Source: Microbotryum silenes-acaulis
Taxonomy: Eukaryota > Basidiomycota > Microbotryomycetes > Microbotryales > Microbotryaceae
DNA: 47,517 bases
Direction: 5' to 3'
Assembly: GCA_003665825.1 (NCBI GenBank)
Contig: QPFY01000032.1
Location: 1-47,517, forward strand
This document shows, piece by piece, positions 33,251 to 44,508 of this stretch. The first letter of the stretch is position 1; every line of letters begins with the position of its first letter. The notes beneath the pieces were generated by a model. The model was not told where the DNA came from. It did not search any database and saw only the letters and a program-made list of their open reading frames with translations. The position numbers and the translations under genes were made by a program.

Positions 33251-34883
33251 TTGAGCAAAATGCAGCTCGTGCTCAGGGCTCATCGTTTTCTAATAACATA
33301 TTTGCTTCAGTCTCGTATCAGCAGTATAGTATCACGACAACCTCATGTAACGGAAGGTTTCACCCAGTCTTGCAGTCACAATCCGACTTCACATCAGACA
33401 ACCCAAGTACAGACCAGACCAATTTGGGTGTACCCGCCTCCTAAACGGAGATCCGTTTCATCAAATCCGGCACCTTGTAAGGCTTGGTGACGACATCATC
33501 CATCCCTGCCTGGAGCCCCATCTTGATCTGCGCCTCCCTCGCATTCCCGGTCAACCCGACAGCCCTCATCTTGCGACTCTTGTCCCTCTCCTCGAGTGCA
33601 CGAATCGCCCTCGTTGCCCCTAAACCATCCATAACGGGCATCTCGTAATCCATAATGATGCACGCGATCTTGGCACCGTGCAAATGCAATAGCTCGAGCC
33701 CTTCCGGACCATTCTCAGCGAGCAAAACTCTCTCGGCCCCAGCTTTGAGCAATTGCTTGCGCAAGACGGTGCGGTTGATCTGATTATCCTCGCAACAGAG
33801 GATCGTCTTGCCCGCCAAGGGGAGAATCGTTTGCTCGGAGTCCCCTTCGGCTCTTGGCAGGCGAGGATTATTGTTGAGTTTCATACCTTCGATGACGGGG
33901 ACTCCGTCCGCCTCGGCTTCCGTCGCTCCGGCGTCGACGGAACGGGCGGTGATGAAGCAACGGAAGATCGAGCCTTCGCCGACTTTGGATTGCACTTCGA
34001 TACGCCCGGCTTGCAACTCGCACAAATCTGCAGGGGGCTGAGCTGGGTCAGTAATAGCGACAAATCGCAACGACACGGATATGTTCTGCTCGACCTACTC
34101 CGAGCGATCCACAGACCGAGTCCAGAGCCTCCCATCGTCGAATGAGTGCTTTTCAAACAACCTCGACGTCTCCTCCTCGGTCATACCCGGTCCCGTATCC
34201 GCAACCGAGAAGAGGTAGACAGGCCGCTGCTTCTCGATGTAGTATTCCGTCTCCGCCGGCGGTACGATCTGGCCTCCTCGATCCGGAGGCTGGCCCGACA
34301 CCTCGACGGATAGCACGACTTTACGAACAGCCGATTTGGCCGTGAACCTGACTGCGTTCGAAAAGAGATTGACAAGAACCTGCGACAGACGCGTCGGATC
34401 CGCCAAGACCCGGGCATGCGGGCCCAATCGTTTGAGCGAGTTGCCGAGCGATAATTTGAGCTTGATCCCTTTGGCCTTGCATTCGCTCTTCCACATCCGG
34501 CATATGTTGCGCAGCGAGGCGATGAGGTCGAACTCGATCGAGGCGATCGTGTACTTAGAGAGCTGGATCTGAGCCAAGCCCAGGATGTCATTGGCTATTC
34601 GCTCTTACGCGTGGCCGCATTGGATGATGGCGTCGCATGCCTCGATGTTCTCTTCGATTTGTTCGATTGTTTTACATGTGAAGCAGAGAGGGAGCTGATT
34701 CGTCTTTTCGAGGCGTAGCATAGATGCATATAAGCCGTCCATAGACGATCGGGTTAACTCGGCGTTCTGAAGAATGGCCGAGATGATGGGATTGCGCAGT
34801 TCATGTGATGCAACTGTTGGAGCATATTAAGAGTGAATCATCAGGGATCCTGGTTGAATGCTTTGAATCTGAAGGGATAAAAG

Positions 34884-35040
34884 TGTTGAAGGTGTTAGTA
34901 GACCTTGCACTGATATCAGGGGCCGGATAGCTTAGTTGGTCAAAGCTTTTCCAATGAATGGAAGCGACCCAGGTTCGACTCCTGGTCCAGCCGTTCTTCT
35001 TCTTTTGTTGATCATTTTGGGATCATCGTTGATTCCAACA
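34884..35040. mobile_element. Short tRNA-bearing mobile element, copy 2 (in a kinase intron)
   Basis: 157 bp, TGTTGAAGG...TTCCAACA, flanked by AAAAG on both sides (34879-34883 and 35041-35045). Read on the gene strand it begins TGTTGGAATC and ends CTTCAACA, so the ends are TGTTG/CAACA. It lies inside the intron 34814-35054, which would be about 79 nt without it, and leaves both splice sites intact. It differs from copy 1 at only a few positions and by two extra terminal bases. Confidence 0.88.
34921..34993 (+). pseudogene. tRNA-like domain of the short element, copy 2
   Basis: Same 73-nt fold as copy 1, but the anticodon stem is better paired (TTTCC/GGAAG), so this copy is closer to the ancestral tRNA. 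Position 33 is still A. A and B boxes intact. Confidence 0.75.
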
Positions 35041-36411
35041 AAAAGCCAGCTCACCATCAAGGAACAGTTCGGTCGCCTTCTTCTCCTGCACCGCCTCGGT
35101 CGCCCGCTCTTCTGCATCCTCAGCTGCCTTCCTCGCCAAAGCCTCATTCTCTACACTCAGCGCAACCACTGCCTGCTCTGCAACGAGTTTCGCCCTCGCA
35201 CTTTCTTCCTTTTGCCGCAAAAAGTGTAGCTCGTCTACCTTGAACTTGGCCACACTTTGGGTGGAGAGCACGCCGAGTCGAATAAGGATAGGTCGGGCTA
35301 CTTGGTCAGTAAGCAAATTTGTGCTGTAAACCTTCGAAACCTCTATGCCACTTGGTCAGAGATCCCACCATCGCGTACGGTTTCCCATCTTCATCGCAGA
35401 GTGGGGCGACCGTTGAAACTGTCCAATTTTCGCTGTCGTCGTCCCCTGAGGGCAACCATCGGAATTCGCACGAATCGCGCTGATGGTGTGCAATGACTGA
35501 CGGGTGAAGACAAAGATGTCATGAGCTACAGCTTCAGTGCAAGTTGGGTGAGGAAGCCAAACTCACGCCGGTCGCGGTATTCGGTCACAACGGGGATGTC
35601 TTCCGGTTCGATCTGTGAGGTTTTGTTGGGCAGCTAAGAGTCAGATGTCCGCTTTCCAACCGCCCCTCGGACCCCGTCTACTCCACTCACCCGCTCCCCC
35701 CACCTATCGTGATCCTCCTGTCCATACATGCCTGTTATTTTGAGCCACTCTTTGTTGACCCACAAGACGGAGCAGTCGAGGCTCATCGTCAGCAGGCCTA
35801 TCGGGGCTTCGTATGCGGCCGCCGCGAGCTCGTTCCGGGAGCAATAAACCACTGCACCAAAAGGCGAGGCACCTCTACTTCAGTGAGAGCATATTGTCCT
35901 AGAAGTGAGATGGAGCAAATTTCACCCGAAACGTCGCCGTGGAGATTCGAGGCCGTCAAGACGAGTAGGCGACCGTGGCGCGAGATCCTCCACTTGGAAG
36001 CGTAAGCGCGATCTTTGAAAGCTTTGGTTTTGGTCAACCGTAGGGTGAGCATGTTGCGCTTGTCCTTGTTGTACGGTGTCTGTGGTAACTCCCGCCCGCC
36101 AGCGCGTGCAGTCTGGCCCTCAGAGAACCCTCGGCATGCTTCGAGCAGCGCTTGCAAGGGCGACGCATCCTCGATGGCGTCGAGAAAAGAAGAGCGAGGG
36201 GTGCCAGGTCCAAAGTAGTCTCGCAACGCCTCGGTGTAGGGAGCTGCGACTTGAGGTCGGCGGCCCTTGCAGTATCAGCAGCAGCAGTCTGAGAGCCGGG
36301 CCCGCCGCAGTCCGTGCGGCTATCGCCGATCGTCCAGGCCACCGTGGGCGTCTCGGATTCGAGAACTTTGTAGTCGATCAGCTCGATGGGTAGATCATTG
36401 AGAACAGCCAT

Positions 36412-37934
36412 GAAGGGGTCGGCGGTTTGAGTTGAATTAAGAAGGGGAGATGGGCTGAGAACAACCTTCTGCCAGCCTTCAGCAACAGTTAACGTGCCTG
36501 CTCAACGTTGACCGTCTTTTTGCCTCGAAAGCTTGTCGCCCAACCGTCAATCACCCAGGCATGTAGCCGGTGGCGTTCGGGGCGGCAGGCTATAAGGCGG
36601 CGCGCGCCTCCGCTGCGCACCTGTTGTGGCCGATGCCGAATCGGCATCGAAAGGCCTAGGCCCATTTCGAGGCTCGTGGCCACGACGGTGTCAAACTTTC
36701 GATTCAAGGAGCAGACCGAGATTTCCCACAAAAGCCGCGGAGAACTGCGGTCACCTCAGGTACCTCTGAAACTCGCCTGACATCCTCTTGCATCCATCAA
36801 CAGCACCTACGCTGCATTTTTATTTCTGTCACTAGGGCTTGTTGGCGCTGTATAGCTATGCACTCACCTCCCTGCGTGATTCAACTTGGTCGTGGCCGGC
36901 TTGCCCGAACCTCCCGGACGGTGGGGGGGGGGAAAGATCGGCGCGTGCGCGTGCGGCTGAGAACCTTATTTGGTGGAGGTTTTTGAGGTGCAAGATTATA
37001 AAAAGTAGTAGATAGATGTAGATGGATAGTAGATAGAAGTAGATAGATAGATCGCAAGACCGTTCACGACCATCTCCCCACTGGTTACACCCAGCCCCTA
37101 TTTGAAGACTGCGTCCCGCATGCTCTTTAGTCACGAGGTTGTTGCCTCGAACCACCGAGAGTTGATGGACCCATCAGGAAAAGAGCCGAAGTCAGGGGCT
37201 TGGCTTCACGCTCTTAAGCAGGAAACGATCGCGAATGGAAAGCTGCGTGGGACGGGATGCTGGTGAAAGAAAAATACTGTCAGAGCTTGCGAGGGTACTG
37301 GGGACGAAGCGGAGGCGGGGAGCTAGAAGCTCCAAGATTCGCAAGATTCGCAAGTTCGTTCCGACGGCCTGACTCTCATCCGCGCAGTTCGTGAGACGAA
37401 TCGATCGGCGAATCGCTTAGGAGACGGCAGTAGTGAGCCTCTCGATTGCACCTGTCTGTGAACAAGACTAGCTGCGATCTACGACTGAAAACTTAAGACT
37501 CCTCGAGGGCTGAATCGCCACCCCGACGCACTCATTGCTTCACAAAGCTGCTCTCATTGCTCAGTGCAGATGCCTGACATGGTATAGGAGTGCTCAAATG
37601 TTGTGCACCCGCATGCGGACGAGATTGAATACCTGAATATCATTCTGCCAGGCGAGAACACGTGCGCTGGGCCGGCTCGCCAGACCTAAAAGGCTAGCGG
37701 GTTTTGAATATCGAACACCGAGCCCGAGCGGTTACGAAATGTTCGTGGAGAGGAGCAGTCGAGGAAAATTGCGCCTGAAGCCGAAGGAATTCGGCACGGC
37801 GACGGGCTTCACGCCACTTTGTCCTTCTTATCGTGTAAAAAAACCGTTCGTTTCATTGAAAAGCTACAGTTGGAGGTTCGTCGAGACGACCCTGAAAAGT
37901 CGTCTGGGGAAACAGGTGTTTTCGCGACCCTCGT
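36412..37934. other. Intergenic, kinase promoter and PNUTS 3' flank
   Basis: No credible gene. An 80-codon minus frame (36731-36489) lacks any other support. A G-run lies at about 36920-36930. A GATA-type microsatellite is listed separately. Confidence 0.45.
37005..37053. repeat. GATA/GTA microsatellite
   Basis: Imperfect tandem tetranucleotides of the TAGA type, about 49 bp, interrupted by TGTA and GGA units. Confidence 0.75.
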
Positions 37935-40900
37935 CTAAAACTCGTGCTTGAATCGACCTGGGTCACAAGGCGCCGACTCCCAGCTTTAGTAGACAGTTCC
38001 CCAAAGAGAACATGAAAATCTACTCACACTTTGTGCCCATGTCACAGCCCCGCGGCGTATTGAAGAACCGGCATTTAGTGACCTTGCCCTTGGCGCCCTT
38101 GCCAGCTTTCTTGCCCTTCATTTTGCTCGCTTGCATATCGATGCTTGAGCCGCCCGGCGGCACATAGCCGTTGTACTGGTCTGATAGGGTCAATTGAGGC
38201 GCCTGCGACATGAGCGATTGCTGTTGCTGCTGCTGCCATGAGAGCATCGAATGCGGAAGCGGAGGTGTCGGCTCGAGTTGAACAGGGAAGGTCTGCAATC
38301 AAGCAAGCAGAAACGTGAGCAGGTTCTTCATCCAACTAGGCAGCAGCTATGCATCGACGTACTGCTCGTTGACTCAGCTCGTTCGCAAGCATGCCCAGTT
38401 CTTGGGGGTGCTGGTTGACGATGCTCTGAATCAGAGCGGAATCGAAGGCCCGAAGCTTGGCCAGTGCCTGCTCATCAAAGACGCCCGTTTGCTCGAGACC
38501 ATTGGCGCTCGGACCCGTGTGGGGTTGGTGAACGTGCTGTTGAAGCTGATGCGGTTGTTGATGGTGGTGCTCTTGCATGCTGACAAGGTTGCCAAGCAGG
38601 CTTTGCAGTTGATCCTCTTGCAGGTAGCCCTGTGTCGGGGTGTTCAAGGACTGGGCATTTGCGATTGCCTGCATCACAAAGGGATCACTCGTCATCTCGG
38701 ATGAGAAGGTCATCTCCTTCGTTTCGGGCTCGTCTTCGCCGGCTGTTGCGTCTGATTGGGGTTCAGCCGGAGACTCCATCTGCGCTTCGGGGTTGCTTTC
38801 GTCATAGAGGTACTCGGGTCGACCCATTTCGCGTTGCGCTTGAAAGTCGGCTTCCTCGGATTCAACAACAGTGTGATAGGAGCTGAAGTCCGCCGTATCA
38901 GGTACTTCGATGACTGAACGAGCACAATCACGCGCTTTCAATGAGTAAGACGCTACTGTTGTCGAACCCAAAGAGGTCACGGCTGATCAGACTTACATAA
39001 CGGCTCGTACCAGGCGATTTCTTCCTCCATTGCCGCACCTTGAGTCATGACAGCTCCCTCGCGTTCATTCATATCCCTGACCAACGACTCGAAGCCACTG
39101 TCCTCGTCCTCCGCACCGGCCTCACCCATGCCTTTCCGTGGCCGTTGCCCGTCGAGGCAATTCTCGATGATCCGGATGTGGTTGAGATCGACGTCATTGA
39201 GCGGCCAGTGTACTTTCTTTTTATTTCTAAGTTTGAGAGGATTCAAAGTTGATCGAAGCTCGGAGGGGATCTTGTCGGCCGCCAATGAAGTTGTTGCCGC
39301 CATTGTCCCAGAGGCTGTGGAGGGAGTCGGAGCAGCGGCAGAAGTAGACGGCGGCTCGCTCGTGCGCTTCTTGTCAAACTTCATTTGGGCCAACATCTTT
39401 TGTAACGGGTTGGCGACCACGACCGGCGCCTTTTTGATTGGTACTGGGGGCGCGGTTGTCGTTGGTGCTTTCTTGGTGCTTGTTGTGGCAGCACCTGCGA
39501 CGTGCTTCTTGGCTTCGGCGGCAACAGTTTTCCCTGCCGAGACGGTCTTTAGCTTCTTGACCGGAGCTGCTTGTCCGAATTGAACCAACCACAAAGTCAG
39601 CCAACCAGATCGCTCAACACAAGGTCTATACGCCAAACACTCGCCTTCAGAGCTCGAATCCGGTGTCTTGCGTTTTGTCGCTGCACTGGCCGCTTTCTTA
39701 CTGCTCGCTTCGTCCTTCGAGTCGGCGATGCTGCTGGCCAGTTCTTGCCATTTGTTGACCAGTTCCCGTGCAAGCTTGACCGCCTCTATTAAGATCAAAC
39801 ACAGTCAGGTTGAGTAGAGTGTAGACAAGTGGGTCAGTTCAATGTCAAGTAGCATGGAACGGCCATCTTGGAACGCACCTTTGTTCTTTGAGCCTCGATC
39901 GACCCTCCGGACTCGTTTTCCGAGCTCGTACGTCTTGAGATGATTGATTGTGAGGGGAAGTTTGTTGAGAGCCTGTGCATTCACGATTCGGGAGCATAAT
40001 TGGAGACGTGCTGGTCAGGTTCATGGTCTGATCCTGCGCAAGTCATATGTAGGAGCGGCAAGCCAACGTCGGCGATGCGCGCACGGGCCCGAGGACCGGA
40101 CAGGGGCCACGACTAGTTCGCGCCAGTGATGGGATGCGGGGCTCTCTACTTTAGGGGCACGTGACCACAAAAAGATTCAACAGGAAACAAAACACAAGGT
40201 ATTTTCAAAGTTGTGATTGCTCTGTGCAATTTGTAGAGCGGGCGCAAGGCGCGCAGGTAGGCCCGGCGCTGAGTCTCGGGCCCGAGCGGTCGGCTCTGCA
40301 TTTGAAAGCTGCCAGGGACGGCTCGGACGAGCTTCCCAGGACCAGCATCGCACGGTCGAAACACCAAAGACTCACCTTGAGAATAGGTACCAACGTCCCT
40401 TCCAACTCCTTGCCCTGGCCCTTACTCGACTCGACCTCCATCTTCCCTTCCTCGCCCTTCTTCGCCACCGAGGTGCAACTTAGACTCGCACCCCAGAACC
40501 AAACCTTGATCGTCTTGATCCCCTCATCCCCCGGTACGGCCGCAAAAGCATTCCAAAATTCCTTCGTCCCGTTCTGTAGCATCTGCGTCAATATGGTCAA
40601 GCGATCCGAAGGTGGGATCACGGATTGGTCGCCCCAGGGTGAGAGTTGGGGACTGGCATTACCGAAGGAGAAGTGCGAAAGCCCTTTGGCGAGCCGATTG
40701 GCCAGCACAAGCGGTGTTTTGGTCGTGCGCAGGTTTGCAAGGACGTCGCGCAGCTGCGAGTCGTACATCTTGATCCAGACTTGATTCTCGGGCGTGGGGG
40801 CGGCGCTACTATTTGCTGCTGAAGTCGCACTCGTTGCTGACGTCAATTTCGATTTTGAGGAGGCGGTGCCCGCAGGCTTGGCTGTTGTTGAGATTGAGGT

Positions 40901-41686
40901 CGAGGTCGAGGTCGAGGTCGAAGCAGGAAGTTTGCCTTGAGCGACGGCGGATTTGGGTGTGATGACGATAGCGGGATTCACAGTGGGATGTGTAGAATCG
41001 GCGACTTTCTTAGTGCTTGTTGTGGTGGCCTCTGCCTTCTTCTTCACTATCGTTGCTGGAGCCGACGGAGTCACGGGCGCCGCAGTCGAGGTCGATGCGA
41101 CAGGGGCTTCGCCGATCAATGCAGGGTGGATGATGACTACGTCCGTTTCCATCTCCGCCGGAAGTGACGACGACGCGGTTAGGGTCGAAGGATCAATGGA
41201 CTGCACCAGCTCCTCGCCGTCGTCCTCATCGTCCTCATCATCCTCATCCTCATTTTGATCAACATCCTCTTCATCGTCCTCCACTTCAGCCTCAGACCCG
41301 CTGTTGACGGGTTCCGGAGAAAGTCGATCCGCTTCGTTTTGCAATCTGAAAGTAGACGCATCACCATCGACAGCCATCATCCCACTGATCTCGTCGCTGT
41401 TGTTGACATTCTCGCCTCCGAGCATCAGCGTCATCGATGCGGCGTAAGGAGCTGATTCTCGGAACGGCGAAGGAAGCTCAGCGGGCAGGTCTGAGTCCAT
41501 GTGTAAGGAGTCGATGTTGCCCTTGTGGAACACTGCTGAACTTTCTAACCCTTCATCGTCGTCGTCGATCGGCAGGTACGATGTGCTTGCTCTCGGATGT
41601 TGCCCCTCGGCGGCGATCGTCGATCCCGCATCTGACGAGGGGAAAGTGTCGAGGTCGATGTAGGCGGAAACGTCCGCGGAACTCAT
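37935..41686 (-). CDS. PNUTS/Ppn1-type protein phosphatase 1 targeting subunit
   Basis: Six exons: 40376-41686, 39879-39972, 38997-39785, 38363-38913, 38028-38292 and 37935-37957, total 1010 residues in consistent phase. The first ~320 residues are acidic and Ser/Thr-rich (a run of about 20 Asp/Glu). A TFIIS N-terminal (LW) domain follows: KALNKLP, INHLKTYELGKRVRR, LARELVNKWQEL. Next is a Lys-rich linker, then KKKVHWPLND, an RVxF-like PP1-docking motif, a Gln/His-rich region, and a C-terminal C3H1 finger CRFFNTPRGC-DMGTKC-RFKH completed by the 23-nt last exon. This order matches animal PNUTS (PPP1R10) and fission-yeast Ppn1, which bring PP1 to Pol II termination. Inside exon 3, a 3n stretch at about 39575-39640 might be an optional intron. 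Confidence 0.85.
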
Positions 41687-44169
41687 TGCAAGGTATCGTC
41701 GAAGATGCTTGAGTGTTTATGCTTTGAAAAGCTCACGAGGTTTGCGTAAAGGATCTGCACGATGGGAAAAGCGGGACAGGAGAAAGACAGCGGAGATTGG
41801 CGGTGACCGGTCGGCGGAGAGGGGAGGAGAGAGCACCGAGTCAGTCAAGAAGTTTCTTAAGTTGTCAAGTGGTCAACAGCAAGTTGTTGATCGGAACGCC
41901 AGTGTACTCCGCATCTGATCCTGATGCGCCGTCGGTGTCTGAAGGTCCAAGTCGCCGAGGAGCCGTCGCTGCGGCCACGGCAACTCGTCCTCGCTAGCTC
42001 AGGGGCTCAGGCGGGGCGCGTTTTGCCGGTCGGCAAGCGAGGGGCGGGCACGACCGAGCGCAAGAATCGGCGTCGTGTGAGGCCTGTGCACGCGGAAACC
42101 ACGCGTAGGGTAGATCGACGGCTGTAGAGCAAAGCAAAAGCGACAGTCACAAAGTTTGCACTTTGTCTCGTCTCAATCTGCCTTGGTTCAGCTGGGCCCG
42201 GCTCGTTTCGACACAAGGTTCCGATCGCTCCTCCTGCCGCACGGACCGTGCAGGCGGCAAACCTTCTGGTGCCGCTGATGGGCCTGGTCGTCTCAAGCTC
42301 GATTGTCGACTAGTCGTCGAACCTCACCTCCCATCGACTTCGCTTGTGCACCAGAATGGAATGATGACAGTGAAAAGTGTATGATGTATTTGGGAAAAAA
42401 GGACATGCTGGGAAAAAGTGCGATACGTTGCACGAGCTGCGCTCCTGAACAACCCGATCTGAGTGAGGCCTTACCAATCGATGCAAAATCTGTGGAGGGG
42501 AAACCCATGGAACGATTGAAGCGAATGGGTGAAGTGAAGGCCAAACAGAGCGTTTCACCAGCGCGCGCGGCGGGCGGAATGGAGGCGAGGGAGCGAGCGG
42601 ATCAGTCTGGCCGTTGGCTTGGCAAAGGGGATGACAGAGCAGCTAAGCTCAACAGAGAGCAAGATGAACGTACGTCGTAATAGGGAGAATGAAAGGAATG
42701 CTGCGAGAACACGAGCTTACAGCAACGAGTCCGAGCCGGCCAGGTGACGCACAGCGCAAAAGGTTCACCGCGGACGATGACTATGCAAGCGAGTACGATC
42801 ACACCACAGCACACCACAGCCACTTGCGGGCTCTCAGACACAGTCTAAACAAACGCTTTCACTCCCGGTCAAGTCGTCGATGATGATGAGGTGTGGTTCG
42901 ACGAGACGAACGCAAGTTGGGACAAGCGGGGATAACGATGGCGTCGAGGTCGTACAAAGGTAGATCAATCTTGAAGAGAATGCACCCTGCCTGCACAGAA
43001 TGAATCACAGAACACACGGAGCACCCTGTATGGTGGGGAGGACCGGATGGGGCGCCGGTAGCGAGATGCGGGCGTGGTCGGATGTGGATGAAAGGCAAGG
43101 GCTTATAAGACCCGAGGCCGCACAAAGCCGCGCGCGCATCACCTGGTATCGGCTTCGGCCAGAGTTGGGCCACGGACCAGGAATAGCTCCGAGGTTGTAA
43201 TACCAATTCGCGCTGTTTAAGCACGGCTTTGGCGACCCGAATCAACGGCCCTCACCCCAACAATCGATCTGCCTCCTGTGTGATGTGCCTCTCGGAAGCA
43301 CCCGAGTGCCTGGCCCACCTCACGCGGTCGGCTGCCCATTTGCCCGGCGTCTCTGGTCTGCTCTGTCCCCGACCCCCCACCCAGTCTTTGTGGGCTTTGT
43401 ATGTCCGGTCGTGTCTCGCTCGGAACGTCGACTTGTCGAACTACGAGTCCTCTTCTTTCACTCGATCTGGAAGCTCTGTCGCCGTCGCCGATTCTCGTCG
43501 GATCTTTTGGAACCGATCGCCGAAACGGACTTCGAGGGGCTTCGAGCCTCTATTCAGGAGTCCAAGGGTCGCCTAGTGTCTCTGTAAGCCACCAAAGGGG
43601 GTTTTAGTGGGTATGGTTGATCCTGGTTCAGGGTCAATGAGTCCTACACTACTGGCTTCTGCCAGTGTGCGTAACAGCATTCCCTCCGACTTTTCCGAAG
43701 ATTTCTAGGTATTAATATAATTATGCTGTTAATGAAGTCTATCTATCAAATAAAAAGGCGCCAGCCGGCGCGCATCCACGCGCATCTCGCTCGCAGATGA
43801 ATATCAAGAATACCCCGGGCTTGCCTTTATGGTTGCACCGCTACCCCTTGATGCCTTCCCGCTTGCTGCACAGCTGCCGGTTGCTTGCCTCCACTCTGGC
43901 CCATCGCCCGGACGACTATGGCGCCCTAGGCACGTCTCCCTCTACCATCGACACTCATCTCCATCCTTGCAGATCGAGTCGAGCATCAATTACGAGGCCA
44001 TCCTACTAGCAACTCACTCCATCGCCGCGACCAGTCTCGAGTGTCTGCTCGCCCCGCTCACGTTACCGAATCGGGTCACCACGACCGGCGGCGTGAGGTG
44101 GGGTCGACCACCGCACGCATTCCTCAGCCTTGCCCCGAGGCAGGCACGCCGCCAGTCCCGCTCGAAAAG
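41687..44169. promoter_or_regulatory. Divergent region, PNUTS/LDB
   Basis: 2.5 kb between two divergent genes. Short frames only, none with splice or family support. An AT-rich patch (about 43705-43760, TATTAATATAATTATG) stands out from the GC-rich surroundings and could be near the LDB promoter. The LDB frame is open upstream to an ATG at 44041. Confidence 0.45.
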
Positions 44170-44477
44170 ATGCAAGTGCGACCAGGTCCGGGAATGAACG
44201 GCATCATGGGCGCCGGAGGGGGTCTGCACCCTTCCTCACCGCAGCCACAGCCGGGAATGCTCGCGAGACCGCCTTCGACTCGGCCACCCCCAGGTCCTCC
44301 CTCGTCGAGCAACGGCGCCTTTTCGATCCCACCCTCCCACCCACAACACCCTCAACATCCTCAACACCACCAATGGGTCCTGCACCAGCACCAGCAAATG
44401 CAACACCAACATGACCAGCAGCAGATGCAATTGCAGCAGCAACAACAGCAGCTCCACCGGCAGCAACAGATGCAGAT

Positions 44478-44508
<31 letters not shown>

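Larger units (their letters stand above)
33441..36411 (-). pseudogene. Hybrid histidine kinase (PAS, coiled coil, HisKA, HATPase, REC), disrupted as written
   Basis: Two-component sensor that autophosphorylates on His and passes phosphate to its own receiver Asp. From the N-terminus: start at 36411, a PAS-like region (AAYEAPIGLLTM...WVNKEWLKITGM, about 35840-35710), a PAC-like exon (YAMVGSLT), a Glu/Ala-rich coiled coil (about 35290-35060), the H-box SHELRNPI at 34813-34780, HATPase N-box NLFSNAVRF, G1 ADTGPGM, G2 GGSGLGLWI, and REC (exon 34027-33441) with CEDN, IIMDYEMP, TGNA and TKPY. Breaks: frame shift near 36230, an in-frame TAA at about 34610 between H-box and N-box where RIANDIL follows directly, and a frame shift near 34150. 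Introns use GTGAGC/GTAGGT-type donors. The nonsense codon is not a homopolymer artefact, so real loss of function is likely; readthrough or sequence error remains possible. Confidence 0.75.

Noticed and set aside
36489..36731. 80-codon minus-strand ORF upstream of the kinase
   Set aside because: No family resemblance, no splice partners and Arg-rich composition expected by chance in GC-rich DNA.
43600..43640. GGTTGATCCTGG resembling the start of 18S rRNA
   Set aside because: The match is about a dozen bases and the flanks do not continue as rRNA.
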